A stretch of DNA of 39,553 bases from positions 40,007 to 79,559 of the forward strand of contig NZ_KB851212.1 in assembly GCF_000368265.1 (NCBI RefSeq). The letters run 5' to 3'. The first letter of the stretch is position 1. Each line of letters begins with the position of its first letter. This DNA is from Acinetobacter brisouisimilis (GTDB taxonomy: Bacteria > Pseudomonadota > Gammaproteobacteria > Pseudomonadales > Moraxellaceae). Shown piece after piece: positions 11,246 through 19,385 of this stretch. The notes below the pieces were generated by a model, which worked only from the letters and a program-made list of their open reading frames with translations, searched no databases and was not told where the DNA came from. The translations under genes were made by a program, and so were the position numbers.

Positions 11246-12643
11246 TTAACTCTGTAACAAGCGGGTTAAATTTTTATAATCTTCATCAAAAATTGGATCT
11301 TCTTCGCGTAAGCTTTGTACTTTTTCACAAGCATGCATCACAGTACTATGATCACGTCCACCAAACGCCATGCCGATTTCAGGAAAACTATCTCCCGTCA
11401 TTTCACGCGCCAAACCCATCGCTAACTGGCGAGGACGTGCATAAATACGAGTACGCTTTGGTCCAACTAATTCCTTGAGTGGAATACGAAAATACTCACT
11501 CACCACACGCTGAATATTTTCGGTGCTAATGGTACGTGCACGAATTGCCAAAACATCTTTCAAAGACTCTCTCACAACATCCAAATCAATTGCAGAACCT
11601 TTAAAACGCGAAATAGCAACCACTTTATTTAATGCGCCTTCCAATTCACGCACATTAGCAACCACTTGCTGGGCAATAAATAACGCACAGTTCCGAGGTA
11701 AATCAACACCTGTGCTTTCTGCTTTTTTGAGTAAGATTTCGATACGAGTTTCAATATCAGGCGGCTCAACACCCACTGATAATCCCCAAGAAAAGCGTGA
11801 AACCAGACGTGGATCAAGCTCGGTCAATTCTTTTGGATAACGATCAGAGGTTAAAATAATCTGTTTTGATTCGTCCAAAAGTGCATTAAACGTATAAAAA
11901 AACTCAACTAAGCTGGCTTCTTTCCCTGCCAACAAGTGAATATCGTCGACCAATAACAAGTCCAAAGAACGACAGTTTTTCTTAAACTCTTCAACTTTGC
12001 CTTTTTGTAAAGAACTGACAAAGTCCTGAACAAAACTTTCTGCGGTCATATACATGACACGGGCATTTGGCTTGGCTTGTAGCAAAGCATTGCCGACTGC
12101 TTGCATCAAATGTGTTTTACCCAAACCAGTCGGGCCATACAAAAATAAAGGATTGTGCTGAGAAGCACCTAATTGTGTCAGAACCTTACGGCAAGTTTCA
12201 GCCGCCATTTGGTTGGAACGGCCTTCCACAAACAAAGAAAATGTAAATAACGGGTTTAACTGACGCTTTTTACTGAGTTTTGCAGCAAAAGGTTGTGCAA
12301 GAGAGCTAATTTCAGGTTCTTTTTCCTTTTTTGCCATACTAGGTGCAGGCGTTTCTAGTGCTGACACTGTCGTTGCAGGTTGCTCACTGGCTTTTAAGAT
12401 TGCGCCAGGGCGAGAATCCACCATAATCTCAACATGGCGAATACGACCTTCGGAAAGCTGCTCTGCCAAAATTGAAATCAACTCCAGGTGGTGTTCCTGA
12501 ATATAACGTGTCCAGTATGGATTAGGCGCATATAAACGTAATGTATGCTCATGCTCTTCAGCAACTAATGGTCGAATCCACATCGCAAAGACATTATCAG
12601 AGAGCTCTTGTCGCAAGCGAGTTAAGCAGTCCGTCCAAAGCAT
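11246..12643 (-). CDS. dnaA: Chromosomal replication initiator protein DnaA
   Basis: DnaA binds 9-bp boxes in oriC and, with ATP, unwinds the adjacent A/T-rich DNA to start replication. The 465-residue product shows an N-terminal DnaB/self-interaction domain (about 1-75) and a variable linker (75-130). The AAA+ domain has Walker A GPTGLGKT at 170-177 and Walker B LLLVDDIHLL with D233/D234. The C-terminal DNA-binding domain contains GGRDHSTVMHAC. AGGGG precedes the ATG at good distance. The promoter at 12708-12736 carries a DnaA box in its spacer, so autorepression is likely. Confidence 0.98.
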   Translation of the reverse strand: MLWTDCLTRLRQELSDNVFAMWIRPLVAEEHEHTLRLYAPNPYWTRYIQEHHLELISILAEQLSEGRIRHVEIMVDSRPGAILKASEQPATTVSALETPAPSMAKKEKEPEISSLAQPFAAKLSKKRQLNPLFTFSLFVEGRSNQMAAETCRKVLTQLGASQHNPLFLYGPTGLGKTHLMQAVGNALLQAKPNARVMYMTAESFVQDFVSSLQKGKVEEFKKNCRSLDLLLVDDIHLLAGKEASLVEFFYTFNALLDESKQIILTSDRYPKELTELDPRLVSRFSWGLSVGVEPPDIETRIEILLKKAESTGVDLPRNCALFIAQQVVANVRELEGALNKVVAISRFKGSAIDLDVVRESLKDVLAIRARTISTENIQRVVSEYFRIPLKELVGPKRTRIYARPRQLAMGLAREMTGDSFPEIGMAFGGRDHSTVMHACEKVQSLREEDPIFDEDYKNLTRLLQS

Positions 12644-12679
12644 GTGATTCCCCTATGTACCGACTCAAAGAAAAAGATA

Positions 12680-12700
12680 CCCTGCACTTCATTTGCAGGG
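12680..12700 (-). terminator. Terminator-like hairpin at the 5' end of the dnaA transcript
   Basis: CCCTGCA (12680-12686) and TGCAGGG (12694-12700) form a perfect 7-bp stem with a 7-base loop. On the minus strand TATCTTTTTCTTT follows. It lies at or just after the predicted dnaA start point and about 37 bases before the dnaA ATG. It may stabilise the mRNA 5' end, cause early termination, or block transcription arriving from oriC. Confidence 0.55.
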
Positions 12701-12707
12701 GGTGGTT

Positions 12708-12736
12708 ATTCTAACTAAGTTATCCACATCTGTCAT
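12708..12736 (-). promoter_or_regulatory. dnaA promoter with a DnaA box in the spacer
   Basis: On the minus strand ATGACA (12731-12736), a 17-base spacer and TAGAAT (12708-12713) each match the sigma-70 consensus at five of six positions. A perfect DnaA box (12720-12728) lies inside the spacer, so DnaA binding would occlude RNA polymerase. Autorepression of dnaA is established in E. coli; here it is inferred from position. Confidence 0.65.
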
Positions 12737-13100
12737 AGAAAAATCCACAGATCCGAATAAAAAATAGCATTTCAATGTGGAAAAAGTTTCTCACAAGTCT
12801 TGTGGATAAGTTTATACACAAGCTGTGGATAAAATAACACAAAAAGTTATCCACATTCTATAAAAAAGATAACAACAATAATATCCACAGCATAAAACTA
12901 TGTTTTTTATTTAAAATAATCGATTATCCACAGAAAATATCAACACTAATAATAATAAATTTAAATTTTAAGTATTAAATTTAATTAATAACGGGGGTGG
13001 TTTTTGTGGATAAGTATGATTCTTTAAATTTAAATTCAAAAAGAACTGATGGAAGGGCTGTTGATAACTTTGAGAATCATTGAGTGGATAAATCCCAATT
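12708..13100. other. oriC: Chromosomal replication origin oriC
   Basis: Six perfect DnaA boxes are visible: TTATCCACA at 12720-12728, 12847-12855 and 12924-12932, and TGTGGATAA at 12801-12809, 12824-12832 and 13005-13013. One-mismatch boxes lie at 12776-12784, 12812-12820 (TTATACACA), 12881-12889, 13059-13067 and 13083-13091. A strongly A/T-rich stretch (about 12938-12992, then 13021-13040) is the likely unwinding element. The 12-mer TTTAAATTCAAA occurs at 13029-13040 and 13099-13110. Position between dnaA and rpmH is the classic gammaproteobacterial arrangement. Exact outer limits cannot be set from sequence alone. Confidence 0.93.
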
Positions 13101-13208
13101 TAAATTCAAACTATAGAAAACAAAAACAGTATTTTTTTTAAACCCAGTCAAATTAAGCGTGTCATATAGGGAAATATGTAAGAAATCGCGTAAAAAACAG
13201 CTTTTTGA

Positions 13209-13237
13209 TTGACAGTACGCTAAATGCACAATAAAAT
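13209..13237 (+). promoter_or_regulatory. rpmH-rnpA operon promoter
   Basis: A perfect TTGACA (13209-13214), a 17-base spacer and TAAAAT (13232-13237) form a strong sigma-70 promoter about 40 bases before rpmH. GCGCG-type discriminator bases (TCGCG) follow, as often seen at growth-rate-controlled promoters. Confidence 0.85.
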
Positions 13238-13276
13238 CGCGAACCTTTATAGATAGATCAATTTTGGAGTTTCTGT

Positions 13277-13411
13277 ATGAAACGTACATTCCAACCATCT
13301 GAATTAAAGCGTAAACGCGTTCATGGTTTCCGTGCTCGTATGGCAACTAAAGCTGGTCGTCAAGTTTTAGCTCGCCGCCGTGCAAAAGGTCGTCATAGCT
13401 TAACTGTATAA
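13277..13411 (+). CDS. rpmH: 50S ribosomal protein L34
   Basis: L34 is a very small basic protein of the large ribosomal subunit that binds 23S rRNA. The 44 residues begin [20 protein letters not shown] and end KGRHSLTV, with the usual [21 protein letters not shown] core; this is the normal family length. A ribosome binding site (TTGGAG) lies nine bases upstream. It is the first gene of rpmH-rnpA-yidD-yidC and is driven by the strong promoter at 13209-13237. Confidence 0.97.
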
Positions 13412-13442
13412 TTCAAAGTTAACGCTTCATCGACTTGGGTGT

Positions 13443-13832
13443 ATGACACGTTATAGTTTCAGCACAGACGTTCGTATACGCTGTGCTGTAGATTACAAAA
13501 ATGTGTTCGATGGTGCGCTTTTTAAAGTGCACCAACCCCACTTTCTTTTTTTGGCAAAGCCAAGCGAACAGATGAGTCGCCTTGGAATTGTTGTGGCTAA
13601 AAAGAAAGTACGTCGTGCACACGAAAGAAATCGAATAAAACGGATCGCTCGCGAAAGTTTTCGCTTGAACCAACAGGCTATTGCTTCGTTGGATATTGTT
13701 GTTATGCCTAAAATAGGCATAGAAGATATTTCAAATGCTGAATTGCACCAGCAATTAAAATTTGCTTGGCAAAAACTCAATCGCTTGGTACATAAGCGCC
13801 AGAATAATACGTCTATTTCCCCACAAAAGTAG
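13443..13832 (+). CDS. rnpA: Ribonuclease P protein component
   Basis: RnpA is the protein cofactor of RNase P and helps the catalytic RNA cut the 5' leader of precursor tRNAs. The 129-residue basic protein has the family signature in [17 protein letters not shown] (about residues 59-75), preceded by [14 protein letters not shown], which forms the RNA-binding cleft. It starts 31 bases after rpmH and ends nine bases before yidD. The RNase P RNA gene is not in the window. The C-terminal tail after about residue 115 is not conserved. Confidence 0.95.
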   Translation: MTRYSFSTDVRIRCAVDYKNVFDGALFKVHQPHFLFLAKPSEQMSRLGIVVAKKKVRRAHERNRIKRIARESFRLNQQAIASLDIVVMPKIGIEDISNAELHQQLKFAWQKLNRLVHKRQNNTSISPQK

Positions 13833-13841
13833 AGATGGCCA

Positions 13842-14165
13842 ATGGTTCGTATCCTGCATTGGTTGGTACGTCTTTATCAGATTGCGATTAGTCCTTTGCT
13901 TGGACCACGTTGTCGCTATATTCCTACCTGTTCTCAATATGCGTTAGAAGCTTTGCAAACGCATGGCGCTGTACATGGAGTATGGCTAGCAACTTGTCGT
14001 GTCTGCCGTTGTCATCCTTGGGGAGGTTCAGGATATGATCCTGTACCTGCAAAGGCGATCCGTTTTATTTCCTTTCAGCAAATCGATTCTCAAACGCTTC
14101 ATGTTACTGTACCCTTTCGTGAACGTTTCTTGAACCAAAATCACTCTAACTACTTGGGGTCATAG
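13842..14165 (+). CDS. yidD: Membrane protein insertion efficiency factor YidD
   Basis: YidD is a small membrane-associated protein that assists YidC-dependent insertion of inner-membrane proteins. The 107-residue product has an N-terminal amphipathic stretch ([14 protein letters not shown]) and the conserved cysteine-containing core [15 protein letters not shown], followed by [18 protein letters not shown]. The C-terminal 30 residues are variable in the family. It lies between rnpA and yidC with gaps of nine and two bases, the usual order and near-coupled spacing. Confidence 0.95.
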   Translation: MVRILHWLVRLYQIAISPLLGPRCRYIPTCSQYALEALQTHGAVHGVWLATCRVCRCHPWGGSGYDPVPAKAIRFISFQQIDSQTLHVTVPFRERFLNQNHSNYLGS

Positions 14166-14167
14166 CT

Positions 14168-15913
14168 ATGCAACAATGGGCCAGGTTTGCGATTATCGGT
14201 GCCATGTTGGTTACCGCTTATTTGCTCATTTTGGCTTGGCAAAAAGACTATGGACACACCACGAGCGCACCGCAGCAGCAAAATACTGCTGTCGTATCGC
14301 GTGATGTGTCTGCTGATTTGCCAAATAGTCAAAATACAGCATCTACAGATATGCCGCAGACCAATGCTGCTGCACCAGCAAACACGACTGCTGCTCCAGT
14401 CAGCCAGCATTTGATTACTGTACAAACAGATTTATATCGCCTTTGGATTACACCAAAAGGTGGTGATATTGTGCGCCTCGAATTGCTTGCACATGATGAA
14501 AGTAAAGGTAGTAACCAGCCTTTTGTCATGCTCGAGAGCGACAACAAACGCACATATGTCGCACAATCTGGTTTAATTGGTGCCAATGGACCAGACAGCA
14601 GTGCAAATGGTCGTCCTGATTTTGAGGTAGAGAAAAACAGCTATACCTTAAATGATGCGAAAACTGTGACTGAAAACGGCAAAACTGTAAAAGTTTTAAC
14701 TGTACCAATGGTGTATAAAACTGCCAATGGTGTCGAGATTGTTAAGACTTTTACCTTCAAACAGGGTGATTACCCAATTGAAGTGGGCTATCAAGTCATG
14801 AACCGCAGCCAGCAAAACTGGCAAGGTCAATTCTTTGGTCAAATTAAACGTGATGACTCTGTCGATCCAGGTAAGTCAAGTCAGGGTATTTTCCAGTTAG
14901 GAACTTATCTTGGTGGTGCTTGGGGTACGCCAGATCAGCATTACAACAAGTTGAAATTTGCCAATTTCAATGATGACAAGCTTAATGTTCAAGCCAAAGG
15001 TGGTTGGGTGGCTGTGGTTCAGCACTACTTTGTCAGTGCGTGGATGCCTGGGTCATTAAAACTGACGCAAGCCAACGGACAACCATATACCGCAACTCTA
15101 CAATCTCGTAGAGCGAGCGAATCCATGAATATTATTGGATTCACTTCACCTGCCATTACTGTGCCTGCTGGGACTAAAATGGAAGTGAATGCGACCTTCT
15201 ATTCAGGACCTAAAGTTCAGTCTGAGCTGAAAGATTTGGCAGTCGGTTTAAACCAAACTGTAGATTATGGTTGGTTGTGGCCAATTGCAAAATTGTTGTT
15301 CCTAGGCTTGGAAACTTTCCATAAGTTCTTGGGCAACTGGGGCTGGTCAATTATTCTTTTGACTGTTGTAGTGAAGATGATTTTGTGGCCATTGTCTGCA
15401 AAAAGCTATCGCTCAATGGCAAAAATGCGTGTGATTGCGCCTGAAATGCAACGCATGAAAGAAGAGTTTGGCGAAGACCGTATGCGTTTCTCTCAAGAAA
15501 TGATGGCGCTTTACAAACGCGAAGGGGTTAACCCGCTTTCAGGTTGCTTGCCATTGTTCATGCAAATGCCGATTTTCTTGGCATTGTACTGGGTATTGAT
15601 GGAAAGCGTTGAGTTGCGTCATGCGCCGTGGTTAGGCTGGATCACTGACTTATCTGCAATGGATCCATGGTTTATCTTGCCGTTAATCATGGGTGGAACC
15701 ATGTTTGCACAGCAAATGTTGAACCCTCAACCTGCTGACCCAATGCAAGCTAAAGTGTTCCGCTTGATGCCGATTATCTTTACGGTATTTATGCTGTTCT
15801 TCCCTGCAGGTCTGGTGTTGTACTGGATTGTGAACAACAGTATTACCATTTTACAGCAGTGGTTTATTGCACAAAGTGTGAAAAAACAGCGTGAAACTCA
15901 AACGGGTACTTAA
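14168..15913 (+). CDS. yidC: Membrane protein insertase YidC
   Basis: YidC inserts and folds inner-membrane proteins, alone or with SecYEG. The 581-residue product follows the Gram-negative plan. An N-terminal membrane anchor (about residues 6-24) is followed by a low-complexity linker (about 30-80), a large periplasmic beta-sandwich domain to about residue 350, and a conserved five-helix insertase core. The core includes GWSIILLTVVVKMILWPL with the hydrophilic-groove region, LPLFMQMPIFLALYWVL, and FMLFFPAGLVLYWIVNN. It starts two bases after yidD, suggesting coupled translation, and ends the rpmH operon at a strong terminator. Confidence 0.97.
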   Translation: MQQWARFAIIGAMLVTAYLLILAWQKDYGHTTSAPQQQNTAVVSRDVSADLPNSQNTASTDMPQTNAAAPANTTAAPVSQHLITVQTDLYRLWITPKGGDIVRLELLAHDESKGSNQPFVMLESDNKRTYVAQSGLIGANGPDSSANGRPDFEVEKNSYTLNDAKTVTENGKTVKVLTVPMVYKTANGVEIVKTFTFKQGDYPIEVGYQVMNRSQQNWQGQFFGQIKRDDSVDPGKSSQGIFQLGTYLGGAWGTPDQHYNKLKFANFNDDKLNVQAKGGWVAVVQHYFVSAWMPGSLKLTQANGQPYTATLQSRRASESMNIIGFTSPAITVPAGTKMEVNATFYSGPKVQSELKDLAVGLNQTVDYGWLWPIAKLLFLGLETFHKFLGNWGWSIILLTVVVKMILWPLSAKSYRSMAKMRVIAPEMQRMKEEFGEDRMRFSQEMMALYKREGVNPLSGCLPLFMQMPIFLALYWVLMESVELRHAPWLGWITDLSAMDPWFILPLIMGGTMFAQQMLNPQPADPMQAKVFRLMPIIFTVFMLFFPAGLVLYWIVNNSITILQQWFIAQSVKKQRETQTGT

Positions 15914-15945
15914 TCTCGCCTGAGTCAAGCAGACAACTGCTGAAT

Positions 15946-15984
15946 AAATCCGCCTAAGATGATACGCTTAGGCGGATTTTTCTT
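15946..15984 (+). terminator. Terminator of the rpmH-yidC operon
   Basis: A perfect 13-bp stem (15946-15958 with 15967-15979) closes an eight-base loop and is followed by Ts. It lies 33 bases after the yidC stop and separates the operon from mnmE. Confidence 0.93.
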
Positions 15985-16016
15985 TGACTGAATATTGATA
16001 AATTTAGGTGTGTGCT

Positions 16017-17372
16017 ATGCAAAACCCAACCACCATTGCTGCAATCGCAACGCCGCCAGGTCGTGGTGGTGTCGGTGTCATTCGGCTGTCAGGTCCTAAA
16101 GCTTATGCCATTGCACAAGCGATTAGTCAAAAAGCCCTACCCCAAGCCCGTATGGCAGGTTTTCGCCAGTTTTACGATGCTCAGGGCGAAGTGATGGATG
16201 AGGGGCTGGTGCTGTGCTTCCCAAATCCAAACTCCTTTACTGGTGAAGATGTGGTGGAATTGCAAGGGCATGGCGGTCCAGTCATTCAAAATGCCCTGCT
16301 CGCACGCTTACTGGAGCTTGGAGCAACCGCAGCCAAAGCAGGTGAATTTTCCATGCGTGCCTTTGAAAATGGCAAGTTGGATTTGGTACAGGCGGAAGCG
16401 ATTGCCGACTTGATTGATGCGACTTCCCAGGCGGCTGCACGTTCTGCGGTACGCTCATTGCAAGGTGCATTTTCCAATAAGGTCAACACGGTTTTGGAAA
16501 AACTGATTCACTTGCGTTTGCATGTTGAAGCTGCGATTGATTTTCCAGAAGAAGAAATTGATTTTCTGGCTGATGGCAAGATTTTGGGATTGCTAGAAGA
16601 TGTACAACGCTCGGTACAATCTGTACAGCAATCGGCACGCCAGGGACAACTGTTACGTGAAGGCTTGCAGGTGGTGATTGCGGGTAAACCCAACGCTGGC
16701 AAGTCCAGTTTGCTGAATGCCTTGGCTGGGGTTGAACGCGCGATTGTAACGGACATTGCAGGCACAACCCGTGATGTCTTACATGAAAAACTCAGCCTCA
16801 ATGGTCTGCCGATTACCCTGACAGATACCGCTGGTTTACGAGAAACGGGTGATATTGTGGAAAAAGAAGGGATTCGCCGTGCCATTAAAGAGATTGAACA
16901 AGCAGATTTGCTATTGCTGGTTTATGACTTGAGTCAAGGTGAAGAACCGTTGCAGCTTGCGCAGCACTATTTTGCAGAACATTTAGAGCCGCGTCGCCTG
17001 ATGCTGATTGCCAATAAATGCGATCTGACAGAAACGGCGCCTGAAATTGGTGAATATCGGGGCTTTCGTCATATTACGGTGTCAGCGAAGCAGGAAATGG
17101 GGGTTCAGGCGCTCATAGATGCGATTACAGCGCATGCTGGCTTTCATCCTGAAGAAGATACCTTTATTGCACGAACACGCCATTTGGACGCAATGAAGCG
17201 CACACAGCAGTATCTGGCAGAGGCACGTGTACAGCTTGTCGATTTTCATGCAGGTGAACTGGTTGCCGAGTCCCTACGCCTTGCACAAAATGCCCTGAGT
17301 GAAATCACGGGTGAGTTTAGTGCGGATGATTTGCTCGGAAAAATCTTTGGGTCGTTTTGTATCGGAAAATAA
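16017..17372 (+). CDS. mnmE: tRNA modification GTPase MnmE
   Basis: MnmE works with MnmG to install the carboxymethylaminomethyl (or aminomethyl) group at U34 of certain tRNAs, using methylene-tetrahydrofolate and GTP hydrolysis. The 451-residue product has an N-terminal folate-binding domain (TIAAIATPPGRGGVGVIRLSG), a helical domain and an inserted G domain. The G domain has G1 GKPNAGKS at 223-230, DTAGLRET as G3 and NKCD as G4. The invariant C-terminal CIGK occupies 448-451. The ATG at 16017 is preferred over the GTG three codons upstream because AGGTG sits at proper distance. mnmG is not in the window. Confidence 0.97.
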   Translation: MQNPTTIAAIATPPGRGGVGVIRLSGPKAYAIAQAISQKALPQARMAGFRQFYDAQGEVMDEGLVLCFPNPNSFTGEDVVELQGHGGPVIQNALLARLLELGATAAKAGEFSMRAFENGKLDLVQAEAIADLIDATSQAAARSAVRSLQGAFSNKVNTVLEKLIHLRLHVEAAIDFPEEEIDFLADGKILGLLEDVQRSVQSVQQSARQGQLLREGLQVVIAGKPNAGKSSLLNALAGVERAIVTDIAGTTRDVLHEKLSLNGLPITLTDTAGLRETGDIVEKEGIRRAIKEIEQADLLLLVYDLSQGEEPLQLAQHYFAEHLEPRRLMLIANKCDLTETAPEIGEYRGFRHITVSAKQEMGVQALIDAITAHAGFHPEEDTFIARTRHLDAMKRTQQYLAEARVQLVDFHAGELVAESLRLAQNALSEITGEFSADDLLGKIFGSFCIGK

Positions 17373-17374
17373 TC

Positions 17375-17406
17375 AAAAAAGCTGCCGATTTGGCAGTTTT
17401 TTTTTG
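17375..17406. terminator. Terminator between mnmE and the DoxX gene
   Basis: CTGCC (17382-17386) pairs with GGCAG (17392-17396), extended by flanking A and T runs on both sides. It therefore serves both convergent genes. Confidence 0.85.
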
Positions 17407-17415
17407 CATTAATTT

Positions 17416-17844
17416 TTATTTTTTATCGACTGAAATTGCACCAGGACCCGCAACCGCCAATAATAAGAACCCACCCACAATACTCATGTTTTTAAAGAAA
17501 TGAATTTTGGTGTTCAAGTCTTGCATCATATCGCCAGTGGTGTGCCAGTAAGCATGTCCAATCATGGCAGTTCCCAGTGTATACAGCGCTAAAAGCACAG
17601 CAATTGGGCGTGTATAGAAACCAATAAGAATCAATAACCCCAAAAAGGCTTCAGCCACAACCGCAATCATTGCAGATAGAGTTGGCAGTGGTGCATGAAG
17701 CATGTTCATGTATTGAACCGTACCTTCAAAGCCTGTTAATTTGCTGAAACCAAAAATCAGGAATAGCGTGATTAAGAAAACACGAGCAAGCAGCAGAACA
17801 AGCGATTTGGCTGAGCCAAAGTCCAGATAGCGTAGTGAGGCCAT
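17416..17844 (-). CDS. DoxX family inner-membrane protein
   Basis: DoxX/DoxD-like proteins are small four-helix membrane proteins. Some members associate with thiosulfate or quinone redox systems or oxidative-stress responses, but most are uncharacterised. The 142-residue product has four hydrophobic segments (about residues 14-34, 55-75, 80-98 and 118-138). It carries the typical LLARVFLITLFLIFGFSKLTGF opening and the AEAFLGLLILIGFYTRPIAVLLALYTLGTAMIGH middle. GGAG lies seven bases before the ATG at 17844. It stands alone, convergent with mnmE. The specific role is unknown. Confidence 0.85.
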   Translation of the reverse strand: MASLRYLDFGSAKSLVLLLARVFLITLFLIFGFSKLTGFEGTVQYMNMLHAPLPTLSAMIAVVAEAFLGLLILIGFYTRPIAVLLALYTLGTAMIGHAYWHTTGDMMQDLNTKIHFFKNMSIVGGFLLLAVAGPGAISVDKK

Positions 17845-18011
17845 GATGCAACTCCAGTATTTTGTTTAAATATTGTGCGATCATATGCGGTGTAAAAAAA
17901 TTAATAAATGTTAAAAAAAGTACATATTGTTTTAAAAATAGAACAATTGAAGTGTATTTAATATTCGCTATAAAAAAAACATGCATTTTTAGGATATTGA
18001 GATCGCAATCT

Positions 18012-18278
18012 CTAGCCGTAGCGTTTTAATAGTTTTAAAAATTCTTCTAGTTCAGTTTCATTCACTGCAGTCGCTTCAGCCAAAACATGGTGACGTAGAT
18101 GCTCTTCAATCAGTTCATTCATCAAACCATTGATTGCGCCTTTAATGGCTGCAACCTGTTGTAACACTTCAATGCAGTTACTGTCCCCTGCTTCAAGATG
18201 CTGTTCCACACTGTGGATCTGTCCTTTCAGACGTTTGACGCGATTTAATATTTTCTTATCGTGGTGAAGATGGCTCAT
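18012..18278 (-). CDS. Metal-sensing repressor of the CsoR/RcnR family (DmeR/RcnR-like)
   Basis: Members of this all-helical family (DUF156) repress metal or formaldehyde detoxification genes and let go of DNA when the ligand binds. The 88-residue product from the ATG at 18278 has H3, C35, H60 and H64. These are exactly the nickel/cobalt ligands known in E. coli RcnR, whereas formaldehyde sensors (FrmR) and copper sensors (CsoR) lack this full set. The divergent neighbour is a DmeF-like exporter, and a G-tract palindrome at 18300-18320 lies between them. The inferred role is a Ni/Co-responsive repressor of both genes. Metal choice is an inference from ligands and context. Confidence 0.88.
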   Translation of the reverse strand: MSHLHHDKKILNRVKRLKGQIHSVEQHLEAGDSNCIEVLQQVAAIKGAINGLMNELIEEHLRHHVLAEATAVNETELEEFLKLLKRYG

Positions 18279-18299
18279 ATCCGAACTCGAAAAAAAGAA

Positions 18300-18320
18300 A
18301 TATACTATTGGGGAGTATAT
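18300..18320. promoter_or_regulatory. Operator shared by the RcnR-like gene and dmeF, overlapping both promoters
   Basis: Perfect inverted arms ATATACT (18300-18306) and AGTATAT (18314-18320) flank the core ATTGGGG. RcnR-type operators are TACT, a G tract, then AGTA, and this site reads TACT-ATTGGGG-AGTA. Each arm contains a TATACT -10 hexamer, one for each direction. For the minus direction a -35 TTGCAT (18336-18341) has 16-base spacing. The plus-strand -35 is poor. Confidence 0.78.
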
Positions 18321-18335
18321 CTGAGTAATCCTGAA

Positions 18336-19271
18336 ATGCAACGTATAGATTCAAATCGATCCCACCATCACCAGTTTGATGAAGGAAATCCATTGGCTCA
18401 GAAACGTATTCTATGGGCAACGATTCTAACTGGAATCATGATGGTTTTTGAAGTCGCTGGCGGATGGATTTTTAATTCGATGGCGCTTTTGGCTGATGGC
18501 TGGCATATGAGTTCACACATGCTGGCTTTGGGACTAGCGTATGTTGCCTATCGTGCTGCCCGACATTACTCTCGCGATCATCGCTTTAGTTTTGGGACAT
18601 GGAAAATTGAAATTCTTTCGGGGTATAGCAGCGCGATTTTATTGATGGTAGTTGCTTTACTGATGGCATTCCAGTCAGTTGAGCGTCTACTCTCGCCTGT
18701 ACAGATTCATTATAACGAAGCGATTTTAATCGCGGTGATTGGGCTGCTGGTCAATTTGCTTTGTGCCTGGTTACTGCATGACGATCCGAATCATCACCAC
18801 CATCATGGTCATCATCATGAAGATGATCATGGGCATGAACATCATCATGATCTAAATCAGAAAGCAGCATTTATACATGTGGTAGCAGATGCGATCACTT
18901 CTATATTTGCGATTCTTGCACTACTTGCAGGCAAGTATTTTGGCTGGAATTTTTTAGATGCTTTATTGGGGATCGTCGGTTCGGTTTTAGTTGCAAAATG
19001 GTCTTGGGGATTGCTCAAAGAAACAGGCAGAACTTTACTTGATGCTGAAATGGATCACCCTGTCGTGACAGAAATTGTAGAAGTGATCGAGCAGTTAGGC
19101 GAGCATCTAGAGATTACCGATTTACATGTATGGAAAGTGGGTAAAGGTAAATTTTCTTGTATTTTAGCTTTGGAAACCGTGCAGAATGTCAGTGCAGATG
19201 AAATTCGTGAGGCTTTATCGGTCCATGAAGAAATCGTACATATTTCAGTGGAAATTAATCCCAAGCTGTAA
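18336..19271 (+). CDS. dmeF: Cation diffusion facilitator, DmeF-like Co/Ni exporter
   Basis: CDF proteins are inner-membrane antiporters that export divalent metals using protons. The 311-residue product has six hydrophobic segments and a long histidine-rich cytoplasmic loop (about residues 153-173) between helices 4 and 5. Helix 2 contains ADGWHMSSH, with a D-x2-H-x3-H pattern typical of DmeF-type members, and helix 5 contains HVVADAITS, the second metal site (H-x3-D). The cytoplasmic C-terminal domain follows. The ATG at 18336 is preferred; earlier in-frame codons would run through the operator and into the divergent gene. Zinc export is possible, but the RcnR-like partner favours Co/Ni. 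Confidence 0.87.
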   Translation: MQRIDSNRSHHHQFDEGNPLAQKRILWATILTGIMMVFEVAGGWIFNSMALLADGWHMSSHMLALGLAYVAYRAARHYSRDHRFSFGTWKIEILSGYSSAILLMVVALLMAFQSVERLLSPVQIHYNEAILIAVIGLLVNLLCAWLLHDDPNHHHHHGHHHEDDHGHEHHHDLNQKAAFIHVVADAITSIFAILALLAGKYFGWNFLDALLGIVGSVLVAKWSWGLLKETGRTLLDAEMDHPVVTEIVEVIEQLGEHLEITDLHVWKVGKGKFSCILALETVQNVSADEIREALSVHEEIVHISVEINPKL

Positions 19272-19274
19272 TTA

Positions 19275-19290
19275 TGTTCCACGTGAAACC
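19275..19290. other. parS-like centromere site 2
   Basis: TGTTCCACGTGAAACC matches the ParB-binding consensus at all but the last base and lies just after the dmeF stop, about 6.4 kb from oriC. It is intergenic, unlike site 1. Confidence 0.88.
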
Positions 19291-19334
19291 TGCTGACAAA
19301 TTTACAACGCTTTGTTGTGGAAGCAAGCATACGC

Positions 19335-19370
19335 AAGAAAAGCTGATCCGTTAAAATCAGCTTTTCTTGA
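19335..19370 (+). terminator. Terminator of dmeF
   Basis: A perfect 13-bp stem (19335-19347 with 19356-19368) closes an eight-base loop. The 3' arm supplies the short T-rich tail (CTTTTCTT). Confidence 0.75.
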
Positions 19371-19385
19371 GGGTGTGTATTTAGA

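Noticed and set aside
13077..13346. Minus-strand open frame across the rpmH promoter and start
   Set aside because: It overlaps the certain rpmH gene and its strong promoter antisense, and the sequence looks random.
18781..18852. CAT-rich repeat tract in dmeF
   Set aside because: It encodes the functional histidine-rich loop expected in this exporter family, so it is not treated as an independent DNA repeat.
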